From Planctomycetaceae bacterium (GTDB lineage Bacteria; Planctomycetota; Planctomycetia; Pirellulales; Pirellulaceae), in contig JACKHN010000016.1 of the NCBI GenBank assembly GCA_020638975.1, positions 1 through 64,000 of the forward strand: a stretch of DNA of 64,000 nt, given 5' to 3'. A program made the translations under genes and the position numbers. Shown in pieces: positions 41,833 to 51,137 of the stretch. The notes below the pieces were generated by a model. That model searched no databases, was not told the origin of the DNA, and was given only the letters and a program-made list of their open reading frames with translations. The first letter of the stretch is position 1; each line of letters starts with the position of its first letter.

Positions 41833-44160
41833 GTGAACCGACTTGCCCCTTCCATCCTCTGGCCGTTCATCTTGCTTGTGACTGCGAGTCCGCACTTCGC
41901 GTCTGGCGACGATTTGTCAGCGGATGATGTGGCGTTTTTCGAGAACAAGATCCGTCCCGTGTTGGTCAAGCATTGTTACGAGTGTCATGCGGCCGATGCG
42001 AAAGAACTTGGCGGCAAATTGCTGCTCGACAGTCGTGATGGGATTCTTGAGGGCGGCGAAGCGGGGCCCGCCATCATCGCCGGCAAGCCAACGGAGAGTC
42101 TCATCGTTCAAGCCCTGCGCTATGATGGCATTGAGATGCCTCCCGATCAGCCGTTGCCGGAGTCGATCGTCAACGACTTTGTGAAGTGGGTCGAGCGTGG
42201 AGCGCCCGATCCTCGTTCCGCCGAAGTGGTGCGGAAAGAGCAAGCGTTATCGGATGCAGACAATCTCTGGTCGTTGCAACCGATCGCGGATTCACCGCTT
42301 CCCGACGTTCAAAACACCGCTTGGCCACACGATCCTCTCGATCGATTCGTCTTGGCACAGCTCGAAGCTGCGAAACTCGCACCGACCAGTGATGCCGACC
42401 CTCGCACGCTCGTGCGACGACTCTATTACGACCTGATCGGCCTGCCACCGACAATCGAGACGATCGACGAGTTCGCAGTCGCACATCAGCGCGATGGAGT
42501 TCAGGCGGTCGAGCGACTTGTTGATACGCTGCTCGACAGTCCGCAGTTCGGCGAACGATGGGGGCGACATTGGCTCGATATCGCTCGCTACAGTGAATCG
42601 AACGGAAACGATGGACTAGGTCGCAACCCGACTTTTCCACACGCTTGGCGGTATCGCGACTACGTCATCGACGCCTTCAACGCCGATGTGCCGTACGATC
42701 AATTCCTCGCCGAGCAAATCGCGGGCGACTTGTTGCCAAGTGATTCGCCCGAGCAGCGCGATCGCCACTTGATCGCGACCGGCTTTTTGGCGATGGGAGC
42801 CAAGCCTGCGAAGGCCATGAACAACGATTTCGAGATGGATATCGTGGCCGACCAGATCGATGTGATCGGGCGAGGTGTCATGGGGTTGAGTGTGGCTTGT
42901 GCGCGGTGCCACGATCACAAGTTCGATCCGATTCCAACTCGCGACTACTATGCCCTGGCGGGAATGTTCACGAGCACCGAGACGATGTGGGGCGTCGCCG
43001 CCCACGAAGGACTCACGGCACCAGTCACCGATCTGCATGTGCTGAAAGCCGCTCCCAAGGTTTCACCGCCCAAGGACTTTGTCGAAACCGTCCTGGTTCT
43101 GGAATCCAACACGGGCATTCCCAAGCCTCTTCCTAAATCCAAATGGCCCATCGGCACACCGCTGGCCATGGGAGTGCGTGATCGAGCCAAGCTTGAAGAC
43201 TGCAAAGTCAACATCAAAGGCGATTCGAAGAAGTTGGGCGAGCCCGTACCGCGAGGCTTCTTGACGGCATTTGAAGTTGGCTCCTCGGATTCGCTGGCGA
43301 TTGATCCCAAGCAAAGCGGTCGGCTGCAACTGGCCGAGTGGTTGACCTGTGTCGATCATCCGTTGACCGCGCGAGTCATGGTGAATCGGATCTGGCTTCA
43401 CTTGTTTGGCGATGGCATCGTCCGCACGCCGGATGATTTCGGAGTCTATGGCGAACGTCCGACGCATCCCGAATTGCTCGACCATCTGGCGACGCGGTTC
43501 ATGAACGAGGGCTGGTCCATCAAGCGGATGGTTCGAGCAATTGCGCTCAGCCGCACTTATCAACTCAGCAGCCATGCTGACCAAGGACTACTTCAAGCGG
43601 ACGCAGAGAACCGCTTGCTCGCACGACACCACCGTCGCCGCTTAGACGCAGAATCACTGCGAGACAGTATGCTGCAAGTCAGCGGCCAGTTGGATCTGCG
43701 ACCCGCCGACGGATCAATCATCCGTCATCGTGATATTCTGGTGAATCTTGCCGGAAACTTGCACCAACCGAGCAACCAGCGCAGCGTCTATTTGTGTTAC
43801 TTGCGCAGCTCGCCGCCGCCCGAGTTGGCCGCATTCGATCTGCCCGATTTCACGTCGGGCGTTGGTCAACGCAACGTCAGCACCGTGCCCGGTCAGGCCC
43901 TGCATCTTTACAACAGCCCGTTTGTGATCGAGCAGGCGAATCGCTTTTCCCAAAGTTTGCTGACCGCCGCCGAGGACGATGAAATGCGAGTTAAGCTGGC
44001 TTTTCGCCGTGCTTTGGGCCGCGAGCCTGACGAAAAAGAGCTTGCACAAGCTCTCGAACTTGTTCAATTAACACGATCGAGTTTGAAGTCCGATGATAAA
44101 GCATGGGCCAGCCTCTGCCAGGCGTTGCTGGTCACCAACGAATTCCGATATATCGATTGA
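41833..44160 (+). CDS. Planctomycete cytochrome c / DUF1549 / DUF1553 protein (pair 2)
   Basis: 775 aa if started at the GTG at 41833, which gives a normal signal peptide (LAPSILWPFILLVTASPHFASG). An ATG at 41764 lies directly against the truncated repeat and would add 23 non-signal residues. The cytochrome domain has CYECH. DUF1549 has GLPPTIETIDEF, GERWGRHWLDIARYSESNG and a second haem motif in CARCHDHKFDP. DUF1553 has LFGDGIVRTPDDFGVYGERP and VPGQALHLYNSPFV. It lacks the long inserts seen in the other two copies. The DUF1501 partner follows after 22 nt. Confidence 0.9.
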   Translation: MNRLAPSILWPFILLVTASPHFASGDDLSADDVAFFENKIRPVLVKHCYECHAADAKELGGKLLLDSRDGILEGGEAGPAIIAGKPTESLIVQALRYDGIEMPPDQPLPESIVNDFVKWVERGAPDPRSAEVVRKEQALSDADNLWSLQPIADSPLPDVQNTAWPHDPLDRFVLAQLEAAKLAPTSDADPRTLVRRLYYDLIGLPPTIETIDEFAVAHQRDGVQAVERLVDTLLDSPQFGERWGRHWLDIARYSESNGNDGLGRNPTFPHAWRYRDYVIDAFNADVPYDQFLAEQIAGDLLPSDSPEQRDRHLIATGFLAMGAKPAKAMNNDFEMDIVADQIDVIGRGVMGLSVACARCHDHKFDPIPTRDYYALAGMFTSTETMWGVAAHEGLTAPVTDLHVLKAAPKVSPPKDFVETVLVLESNTGIPKPLPKSKWPIGTPLAMGVRDRAKLEDCKVNIKGDSKKLGEPVPRGFLTAFEVGSSDSLAIDPKQSGRLQLAEWLTCVDHPLTARVMVNRIWLHLFGDGIVRTPDDFGVYGERPTHPELLDHLATRFMNEGWSIKRMVRAIALSRTYQLSSHADQGLLQADAENRLLARHHRRRLDAESLRDSMLQVSGQLDLRPADGSIIRHRDILVNLAGNLHQPSNQRSVYLCYLRSSPPPELAAFDLPDFTSGVGQRNVSTVPGQALHLYNSPFVIEQANRFSQSLLTAAEDDEMRVKLAFRRALGREPDEKELAQALELVQLTRSSLKSDDKAWASLCQALLVTNEFRYID

Positions 44161-44182
44161 GTTCGAGGTTTAGGATCACGTC

Positions 44183-45532
44183 ATGAAATACTCGCGCCGC
44201 GCCATGTTGCAGTCAACGTCCTGTGGATTCGGCTACCTGGCCCTGCAAGCTCTCTGTGGCGAACAAGCCGCGATCGCTTCGACAGGTGGACTCGCCGAGC
44301 AGACGCCGCCCTTGCCGGCGCGTGCTAAGCGAGTCATCTTTCTGTGCATGAGCGGCGGCCCGGCGCAGATGGACACGTTTGATTACAAGCCACAAACCGG
44401 CAACAAGCGTCATCCCGGCTCGGTGTTTCGTTTCCGGCAACACGGCGAGAGTGGAATCCGAGTTTCCGAACTGCTTCCGGAGACCGCAAAGCACGCGGAT
44501 CAGTTGTGTGTGATCAACGGTATGCACGCCGACACCGGCATCCACGCGCAATCGTTCCTGCAATTGCACACCGGCGAACGATTGCGAGAACGACCCAGCC
44601 TAGGCTCGTGGATCACTTACGGACTCGGTACCGAGAACCAGAACCTGCCGGGCTTCATCAGTCTGAATACGTCCAAGAGTTCGATCTATTCCAGCGCCTT
44701 CCTGCCATCCATTTACAACGGCACGCCCATCGGCGTGAACGGCGAGGACATGTCGCTGGCCACGATCCGCAACGTGACCAGCGAACACTTGCCGCTGGCG
44801 GCGCAACGAAGGCAATTGGACTTTGTCCAGGCGTTGAATCGCGAGCACCTCGCGCAGCGGGCAGGCGACCAACGGCTCGATAGCGTGATCCGATCGATGG
44901 AGCTTGGTTTCCGGATGCAGTCCGAGGCTCCTGACTTGCTGGACTTGAGCAACGAAACGCAAGAGACGCTCGAGCGCTATCGCGTCGGTCAGCAAAAGGA
45001 ATCCGTTGGCACATGCCGCGTGTCGGATTTTGGCCGACAGTGTTTATTGGCTCGCCGGTTCTCTGAGGCGGGAGTGCGCTTCATCGAAGTGAATCACGGC
45101 AGTTGGGATCAACACAAGAATCACCGTCGCGATTTACAGGCGAACTGCGAAGCCACCGACGCGCCAATCGCGGCGTTGCTGGGCGATCTCAAGCAGCGAG
45201 GTTTGCTGGAGGATACGCTTGTGATTTGGGGCGGCGAGTTTGGGCGGCCCGGCCTGACGCCGGGTGACGGCAAGGACGAAACCGGTCACAACTCGAACGG
45301 CTTCACATTTTGGCTGGCCGGTGGTGGTGTGAAGAGCGGATATGTCCATGGTCGAACGGATGACACCGGCGCGCGAGCGGTCGAAGGCAAAGTTCACTTC
45401 CGCGATCTCCACGCGACGATTCTCCATTTGATGGGCCTGCCGGCAAATGACCTGAAATACTGGCACGCCGGTCGCGATCATCGTTTAACCGGCCCGGAAG
45501 GCGGCAAAGTCGTTCACGAGTTGCTGAGCTAA
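44183..45532 (+). CDS. DUF1501 protein (pair 2)
   Basis: 449 aa with a twin-arginine start (YSRRAMLQSTSCGFGYLALQ). Family motifs: VIFLCMSGGPAQMDTFDYKP, LPGFISLN, LVIWGGEFGRPGL, GHNSNGFTFWLAGGG and RDLHATILHLMGL. The H-H of the usual GRDHHP segment reads GHNSN, a difference shared by part of the family. Convergent with the exonuclease III gene, whose stop lies 20 nt away. Confidence 0.9.
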   Translation: MKYSRRAMLQSTSCGFGYLALQALCGEQAAIASTGGLAEQTPPLPARAKRVIFLCMSGGPAQMDTFDYKPQTGNKRHPGSVFRFRQHGESGIRVSELLPETAKHADQLCVINGMHADTGIHAQSFLQLHTGERLRERPSLGSWITYGLGTENQNLPGFISLNTSKSSIYSSAFLPSIYNGTPIGVNGEDMSLATIRNVTSEHLPLAAQRRQLDFVQALNREHLAQRAGDQRLDSVIRSMELGFRMQSEAPDLLDLSNETQETLERYRVGQQKESVGTCRVSDFGRQCLLARRFSEAGVRFIEVNHGSWDQHKNHRRDLQANCEATDAPIAALLGDLKQRGLLEDTLVIWGGEFGRPGLTPGDGKDETGHNSNGFTFWLAGGGVKSGYVHGRTDDTGARAVEGKVHFRDLHATILHLMGLPANDLKYWHAGRDHRLTGPEGGKVVHELLS

Positions 45533-45552
45533 AGAACCAGGGAAACGCCGAG

Positions 45553-46311
45553 CTACGAAATCGTCAGTTCCACGGGGCAATGGTCAGAGCCGAGAATCTC
45601 GCTGCGAATCCGTGCTCCTTCTACTCGCTCCCAGAACTTCTTGGCGACCCAGAAGTAATCTAATCGCCACCCGATATTCCGCTGTCGTGCATCGCTGCGA
45701 TAGGTCCACCAGCTGTAGTTCCCCGGCCCGTCATCGAATTGGCGAAACGAGTCGAGGAAGCCGGCAGCAACTATCTTATCAATACCAGCTCGTTCTTCAT
45801 CCGTGAACCCAGCGTTTCTTCGATTCGATTTGGGATTTGCCAGATCGATCTCCTTGTGTGCACAATTCACGTCGCCGCAGAAGATCACAGGCTTGCGTTG
45901 ATTGAGCTTTTTCACATAGGCCAGGAAATCGGCGTCCCACCGCTGACGGTAATCGAGTCGCGTGAGTTCGCGCTGTGAATTCGGCGTGTAGACATTGACT
46001 AGGTGGAAGTCGTCGAAAGTGGCGGTAATGACGCGGCCTTCTCGGTCATGCTCTTCGTGTCCCAGACCGAGCGTTGTCTTCTTAGGAGGAACTTTGCTCC
46101 AGATGGCGGTGCCGCTATATCCTTTCTTCTCGGCACAGTTCCAAGCTTGGTGGTAGCCCAGAGCTTCGGCCCAAGTGAGATCCACTTGGCTTGGTTCTGC
46201 CTTCGTCTCCTGAAGACAGAGGACATCGGGCTGGTCAGTCTCCACGAAGGCCCGAAAGCCCTTATCCATCGAGGCGCGAATGCCGTTGACGTTCCATGAA
46301 ACAAGCTTCAT
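45553..46311 (-). CDS. xth: Exodeoxyribonuclease III (AP endonuclease)
   Basis: 252 aa, the usual length. Cytosolic DNA-repair enzyme that cuts at abasic sites and degrades one strand from 3' ends. Visible catalytic motifs: MKLVSWNVNGIRA (Asn7), LQETKA (metal-binding Glu), NVYTPN, FCGDVNCAH (Asp-x-Asn) and the terminal GSDHCPV. All key residues are present. It stands alone on the minus strand, with no operon partner visible. Confidence 0.95.
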   Translation of the reverse strand: MKLVSWNVNGIRASMDKGFRAFVETDQPDVLCLQETKAEPSQVDLTWAEALGYHQAWNCAEKKGYSGTAIWSKVPPKKTTLGLGHEEHDREGRVITATFDDFHLVNVYTPNSQRELTRLDYRQRWDADFLAYVKKLNQRKPVIFCGDVNCAHKEIDLANPKSNRRNAGFTDEERAGIDKIVAAGFLDSFRQFDDGPGNYSWWTYRSDARQRNIGWRLDYFWVAKKFWERVEGARIRSEILGSDHCPVELTIS

Positions 46312-46376
46312 ATCGATTCCTGCTAAACTTCGACTCTGTTGGAAAGGCCCCGACTCTATTGGGTCAGTGCCACGAT

Positions 46377-46829
46377 CTACACTTCCTCATATCCGAGAGC
46401 TGGCAACTGCTTCATGGCTTTGCCAATGGCTCCGAGAAGCACGATTTCCACGGAACCCACGTAGAATTTTGAGCCTTTAAAGGTGGATTTCGAGTACCCT
46501 CGCACCTGATCCTTGGGGATGATCGTCACTTCGGCCGTGTCTTTGAACGAATCGGTGCCGAGCGAGGCTTGCAGTTCACTCCCGATCTCGGAAACAGGAA
46601 GCGTCGGGAAGGGATAGTCGATGGGCTTGTTGCGTGTGACGAGATGGTGAATCAAGGCACCCAGGAGACCAAAGATCGCGGTCACCGTTCCCGCCGATTC
46701 CCAGCTGTGCTTATTGTGAATTAGATACAATCCATTCTCGTCAGCTAACAATGCGCCTTGAAAGACTGCTCCCTTGGCTGCTTCGGCATTCACATACGAA
46801 AAGGATTTCGAGAGTCGGATCGGATCCAT
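46377..46829 (-). CDS. Hypothetical protein with one membrane-like segment
   Basis: 150 aa. One hydrophobic stretch (GTVTAIFGLLGALIHHLVTR, about 47-66) is followed by a soluble part with AEVTIIPKDQVRGYSKSTFK and FYVGSVEIVLLGAIG. The pattern suggests a PH-like or membrane-associated beta domain, but I recognise no family. The start at 46829 is the first ATG. The stop lies 65 nt before the exonuclease start. Confidence 0.55.
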   Translation of the reverse strand: MDPIRLSKSFSYVNAEAAKGAVFQGALLADENGLYLIHNKHSWESAGTVTAIFGLLGALIHHLVTRNKPIDYPFPTLPVSEIGSELQASLGTDSFKDTAEVTIIPKDQVRGYSKSTFKGSKFYVGSVEIVLLGAIGKAMKQLPALGYEEV

Positions 46830-46975
46830 ACGAGTACCTGTGACATTGCGAGCATTTCAAGCCGACGTACAAACGAGCGACAGCCGGTGGCGTCAACGAT
46901 ACCCGACCGGCTCGTGACCGGAAACCCAGAGTCGCGGATCCTCTACGGACCGAGGCCTGCGGCTACCGTCTAAAC

Positions 46976-47024
46976 GACGGCCAAGAGTGGCCGTCCTACT
47001 TTCAGGAATCGCAAACTGTACCAC
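46976..47024. repeat. Half copy of the 91-bp element (family 1)
   Basis: It carries the first stem-loop (GACGGCCAAGAGTGGCCGTC), the segment GGAATCGCAAACTGTACCAC and hence one terminal repeat. The part with the second stem-loop is absent, the reverse of the copy at 41691. Confidence 0.75.
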
Positions 47025-47035
47025 TAACAGAACTC

Positions 47036-47170
47036 CAGGGCATTTCAGTTTTTCAAACTGAGAGGTTTGTACGACGGGCCTCCGAGCCCGTCGATTAATC
47101 TAAGTCGTTCTTCGACGGGCTCGGAGGCCCGTCGTACATCTTGCGCAACTTCAACAAATGAAAAGCCCTG
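47036..47170. mobile_element. MITE-like palindromic element with flanking direct repeat
   Basis: The core is a perfect 27-bp inverted repeat (47068-47094 / 47112-47138, 17-nt spacer). Outside it, imperfect terminal repeats begin CAGGGC(A/T)TTTCA at both ends. The whole is bracketed by the 11-bp direct repeat AACAGAACTCC at 47026-47036 and 47171-47181, as expected for a target-site duplication; the last C may belong to the element. It has no coding capacity. A related core occurs at 60783. Confidence 0.7.
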
Positions 47171-47270
47171 AACAGAACTCCCGCTTGGTAATACAGTCGT
47201 CCTCCGTCTGCTATGATGTTGACATTGAAAATGTATTGCCGCTTGCTTCTTTGCTACTAGGAATTACCCC

Positions 47271-47897
47271 ATGAGATCCTTGCTTCGCTGGTCTTCGATT
47301 GCTGTTACGGTCGTTAGTCTTTTCATGTTGGCAATGGATGTGCAGGCCGACGATGAGAAGTGGGTTTCACTGTTCGATGGCGAATCGATGGAGGGCTGGG
47401 AGAAGGTTGGCAAGGAGGGGAGTGAGTGGAAAGTGAAGGACGGCGCTCTGAGCGGTTCGGGGCCGGCTTCGATGTTGGTTTGCACGACAGGGCCGTATAA
47501 GAACTTCCGCTATCGTGCGGAAGTAAAGATCAGCGACGGAGGAAACTCAGGGCTCTACTTCCGCACGACTCGCAAACCCGGATTCAGCGATGGCTACGAA
47601 GCCCAAATCGACAGCACACACACCGACCCAATCCGCACGGGCTCGCTGTATGGCATGTGTCACGTCTACAAGCGACTCGTCGAACCGGACACATGGTTCA
47701 CTTACGAGATCGAAGTTCGCGACGACATTTGGCGAGGCAGGGAGATGACGCGAATCAAGATCACCGTGAATGGCGATGAGTTGTACGAGTACCTTGATTT
47801 CGCATTGACCTTTAAGGAGGGCCACTTTGCGTTTCAGCATCACGATCCGGGTAGCATCGTCGCCATTCGTAAAGTCGAAGTGTTGGAACTGCCATAA
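47271..47897 (+). CDS. DUF1080 (3-keto-disaccharide hydrolase-type) secreted protein
   Basis: 208 aa with a signal peptide (SSIAVTVVSLFMLAMDVQA). One DUF1080 domain of concanavalin-like fold: WVSLFDGESMEGWEKVGKE at the start, GNSGLYFRT, GYEAQID and the terminal GSIVAIRKVEVLEL. Such domains are common in planctomycete secretomes and bind or cleave oligosaccharides; enzymatic activity is shown for only some members. The esterase gene follows 54 nt downstream, so both may act on polysaccharides. Confidence 0.9.
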   Translation: MRSLLRWSSIAVTVVSLFMLAMDVQADDEKWVSLFDGESMEGWEKVGKEGSEWKVKDGALSGSGPASMLVCTTGPYKNFRYRAEVKISDGGNSGLYFRTTRKPGFSDGYEAQIDSTHTDPIRTGSLYGMCHVYKRLVEPDTWFTYEIEVRDDIWRGREMTRIKITVNGDELYEYLDFALTFKEGHFAFQHHDPGSIVAIRKVEVLELP

Positions 47898-47951
47898 CCA
47901 ACTGCGATCAGATGCCAAGCCTCCGAGAATCTGGAAAGTGAGAGGAACTCC

Positions 47952-48848
47952 ATGAAGACCGTACTTTGTGCTGTGATGCCGTGGGTTGTTACGACTTGTT
48001 TGATGTCGCTTGAAGTGTCCGAGACGCTCGCTCAGTCGTTTCCAGCCACAGCGACTCATAAAGACGTCGCTTACGACGACGAGAACGAAGCTCAGAAGTT
48101 GGATGTTTATATCGCCAAAGCGGACCATTCGATTCCCGCGATGATCTACATACACGGAGGCGGGTGGCGTGGCGGTTCGAAGAAGGGGATTCCAGCTTGG
48201 CTGATGAAGGGAGTGCAAGCGGGAGAGTTCTCCGTCGTCTCGGTGGAATATCGTTTCACCGACGTTGCCCCGCACCCGGCTCAAGTGAATGACTGCGTTC
48301 GGGCGATTCAGTTTGTTCGCCAGAACGCTGCGACGTGGAACATCGATCCCAAGCGACTCGGTGTCACCGGCGGTTCGGCTGGCGGGCATCTGACTCTGTG
48401 GGTCGCGTTACATGATGACGCGGCCGACGCAGATTCGAACGATCCGGTCGAACGACAGTCATCGCGCGTCGCATGTGCCGTCAGTTTCGCGGGACCGACC
48501 GACTGGTCGCTGTTGAGCGAGCTCGAACACAAACATCCGGCCTATCGACAGTTGCTTGGCTATGCTCCGGAAACACCCGCCGAGGAGATGGACGCCAAGG
48601 CAAAGATCGATGTTTCTCCTATCAGCTTCGTCAGCAGTGATGATCCTTCGGTCATGCAAGTGCACGGAGACAAAGACGACATCGTGCCAGTCGAGCATGC
48701 TCGCAAGATGGATCAGCGGTTGAAGAGCCTGGGGGTCAAGTCGGAGTTGGTTGTCGTCGAGGGAGCGAATCATGGCGTGGCGGGCGCTGGACCGCAGGTG
48801 ACCGAACGGGCCGCTTCGTTTGTACGTGCGCAAATGCTTAAGCCATAG
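47952..48848 (+). CDS. Secreted alpha/beta-hydrolase esterase (BD-FAE/lipase type)
   Basis: 298 aa with a signal peptide ending near TLAQS. The oxyanion motif YIHGGGWRGG, nucleophile elbow GVTGGSAGGH, catalytic Asp in HGDKDDIVP and His in GANHGVAG form a complete triad. The family includes feruloyl and acetyl-xylan esterases. With the DUF1080 neighbour, deacylation of plant or algal polysaccharide is plausible but unproven. Confidence 0.9.
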   Translation: MKTVLCAVMPWVVTTCLMSLEVSETLAQSFPATATHKDVAYDDENEAQKLDVYIAKADHSIPAMIYIHGGGWRGGSKKGIPAWLMKGVQAGEFSVVSVEYRFTDVAPHPAQVNDCVRAIQFVRQNAATWNIDPKRLGVTGGSAGGHLTLWVALHDDAADADSNDPVERQSSRVACAVSFAGPTDWSLLSELEHKHPAYRQLLGYAPETPAEEMDAKAKIDVSPISFVSSDDPSVMQVHGDKDDIVPVEHARKMDQRLKSLGVKSELVVVEGANHGVAGAGPQVTERAASFVRAQMLKP

Positions 48849-48849
48849 C

Positions 48850-49731
48850 TTACTTAAGACTCACGACAACGTCTTGCAAGACGCGAATATGCCCAATCGC
48901 GTCTGCGGTGTCACTATGCAAATTCTCTTCGCGAATTTTGTATGAACCATCTGCCGGGGCGTAGAACGGGACACCGGCCACGCGGGAGAAGACCAAGCCG
49001 TGATACCGACCGGTTATCACATACCGAGATAGGGAAATCGTTGACAGCGCGACGACCGGTTGTCCAGGCCGGACGATTTCCGCGTCTGGATATGCCTCTC
49101 GTGCGCGATCGAGATGAATCTTGTCGTCGCAATCTGCGCCCATGCCCATGATAACCAGTTCGTAACCCACCGATAGGAACGGCTCAATCAAATGGCGGAC
49201 GGCTTTATTGTTGGTATTCAAGTTTCCTGCGGGCACGAGGGTGACGCGATTCTGGCGTGCCTGAGTTCTCGCGTCGATTGGATCGAACAAGTATCCCATA
49301 TCAGGATAATAAACCGCTCGATCATGACCGGTCAGCTCGCTTATAATCTGCACGCACTTGGCCGAGCGTACCGTCAAGAAGTCAGCTGCGCGAAGGTACT
49401 CGATCCATGGTTCTAACGCTGCAATGTCGTAACCGTCGTTCTCAGGACGAAGCTGCAGTCCACAGCCAATGAATCCCCACGGGATGCCCCGCTCGCGCGC
49501 AGCGTCCATATAGAACTGCATGTACCGAAAGTGGGCTGGCAATCGCGGCGAATTATAGATCAGTCCACCGCCGCCCATTACAAGCATTGCCAAGTCGTCG
49601 GGCAATGACGCCGGCAGGTCTGAGTTGAAGAACAATAATTCGTGGCCGGGGAAGTGCTCGCGGAAGACGAGTGGATACGTATCATCCCCCATGTTTCCGT
49701 AACTGGATGCGCCGACGATAGCGATCTTCAT
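48850..49731 (-). CDS. Polysaccharide pyruvyl transferase family protein
   Basis: 293 aa from the ATG at 49731, where the family N-terminus MKIAIVGASSYGNMGDDTYP begins. The longer frame to 49905 would overlap the upstream glycosyltransferase. Motifs include MGGGGLIYNSP, IPWGFIGCGLQL, LVPAGNLN, and the end with ITGRYHGLVFSRVAGVPFY, where the RYHG His is conserved in CsaB-like enzymes. It transfers pyruvate or acts on cell-surface glycans. It starts 22 nt after the glycosyltransferase stop and so forms an operon with it. Confidence 0.85.
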   Translation of the reverse strand: MKIAIVGASSYGNMGDDTYPLVFREHFPGHELLFFNSDLPASLPDDLAMLVMGGGGLIYNSPRLPAHFRYMQFYMDAARERGIPWGFIGCGLQLRPENDGYDIAALEPWIEYLRAADFLTVRSAKCVQIISELTGHDRAVYYPDMGYLFDPIDARTQARQNRVTLVPAGNLNTNNKAVRHLIEPFLSVGYELVIMGMGADCDDKIHLDRAREAYPDAEIVRPGQPVVALSTISLSRYVITGRYHGLVFSRVAGVPFYAPADGSYKIREENLHSDTADAIGHIRVLQDVVVSLK

Positions 49732-49753
49732 AGGGCGGTAGCCAGTGAATGAG

Positions 49754-51061
49754 TCAGTTAAGCACGGCTTCTCGGCGAGTGACTTGCTGTAAGACTTGGT
49801 GGAATTGACCGCTGATCTCGTTCCAACGGAAACTGGGCTGGCTGACATGCTGCCGACCGAGTTCGCCGAGTTGACGACGACGCTGCGAGTTGCTGTAGAG
49901 GTCATTCAATGCCCGAATGAACGCTTCCTTATCGGGAACTCCTCCGATCGTGTTCACTTCAGGATGTGCGAACTGAGACGTGCAAGGTACCGAAACAACG
50001 TGCTTCGGCCACTCCGCCAACGCCGACCACTCAGGCACGATCTGCGGCACTCCACACATCATTCCTTCCATCGTGGTCAGGCCCCAGCCTTCGCCGAGAG
50101 TCGTCGTCACCTGTACATCGAGCGAGTTGTAGACGAGCGGCATTCTGTCGACGGCAAAGTCATTCTCGAGCGAAGCTGGACCACTGAAGACGACGCGATC
50201 TGCGATGCGATAGTATTCCGCTAACTGTCGCAAATCCCAACCGATGTCTTCTTGGGCACAATGCAAACACAAGTACGCATTCGCGACATTAAACCACTGA
50301 ATCCACTCGGCAAAGTATTGGATCGTCAGATCGAGTCGCTTTCGAGGCTGATTGCGATTCACGTTCCCGACGACGAAGGCATCGTACGGTACCCGAAGTC
50401 CGAGTTGCCGCCGCGCGGTTTGCTTGGGAACTGGTTCGTACAAACGTTCATCGACTCCATGAGGAATGACGCTCGAGAGACCTTCGTAACCGGCCTGCTC
50501 TGCTTCGCGTCGCCCAAACTCTGTATACCAGATTGCCGCGTCGAGTGAATTCAGCTGTTCGATGGCACGCGGCGCGAGGTTCTTGCCGTCGACCGGCATA
50601 TACGCGATGACGGGCACCTGCGGCTTATGGACCAAGAACTCAGCCACGTTCCACCAGTCATTGTTAATGACGACAACCGCTGGTTGTAGTTCCTCGCAGA
50701 GCGCGGGGAAATGGTCGACGCCCCACATGTCGCTGCCGCGTTGAGCGGGAAGGATCGTGTATGGATAGTTGTGAGGCTCGCGACGATAGTTGATCCCCGA
50801 CACCACCACATCCCACTGCTTGTGCAGAGATTCCAAAATGGAATGTGTCACCGTCGCAAACCCTGTTCGCGCCACAGCATCGCCGACCCACAGCAGTCGT
50901 CGCTGCCCAGATTTTGGGGCGGAGACGTGTGCTCGTTTCTTCGCTTTCTTACCGGATTTCGACGCCGATGTTTTGTCCGTTGCACTCGTTACTTTCGATA
51001 CACCACTAGCGACGAACTCCTGCCGTTTCTGCTTCCGAGGTTTACCGGCTTTCTTGATCAT
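49754..51061 (-). CDS. Glycosyltransferase, GT4-like
   Basis: 435 aa. The ATG at 51061 has GGGAG about 10 nt upstream and is preferred over the TTG at 51070. A Lys/Ser-rich N-terminal extension of about 50 residues precedes a two-domain GT-B fold: LLWVGDAVARTGFATVTHSI at the start, VIPHGVDERLY, VGNVNRNQPRKRLD and the nucleotide-sugar motif TLGEGWGLTTMEGMMCGVPQI. The basic tail is unusual and may bind nucleic acid, membrane or another protein. Cell-surface glycan synthesis together with the pyruvyl transferase is likely. Confidence 0.85.
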   Translation of the reverse strand: MIKKAGKPRKQKRQEFVASGVSKVTSATDKTSASKSGKKAKKRAHVSAPKSGQRRLLWVGDAVARTGFATVTHSILESLHKQWDVVVSGINYRREPHNYPYTILPAQRGSDMWGVDHFPALCEELQPAVVVINNDWWNVAEFLVHKPQVPVIAYMPVDGKNLAPRAIEQLNSLDAAIWYTEFGRREAEQAGYEGLSSVIPHGVDERLYEPVPKQTARRQLGLRVPYDAFVVGNVNRNQPRKRLDLTIQYFAEWIQWFNVANAYLCLHCAQEDIGWDLRQLAEYYRIADRVVFSGPASLENDFAVDRMPLVYNSLDVQVTTTLGEGWGLTTMEGMMCGVPQIVPEWSALAEWPKHVVSVPCTSQFAHPEVNTIGGVPDKEAFIRALNDLYSNSQRRRQLGELGRQHVSQPSFRWNEISGQFHQVLQQVTRREAVLN

Positions 51062-51137
51062 TGATCTCAATCTCCCTGCACAGTTGCCGATGACAAAGTT
51101 ACCTGAGCAAAAGTTTTTGGCCCCCGCTCAGAACTGA

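Larger units (their letters stand above)
46830..47270. other. Repeat-rich intergenic region
   Basis: About 440 bp without a gene. It holds a half copy of the 91-bp element and, directly next to it, the 134-bp palindromic element described separately. The final 90 bp before the DUF1080 gene probably contain its promoter, but I see no clear pair of boxes. Confidence 0.7.
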
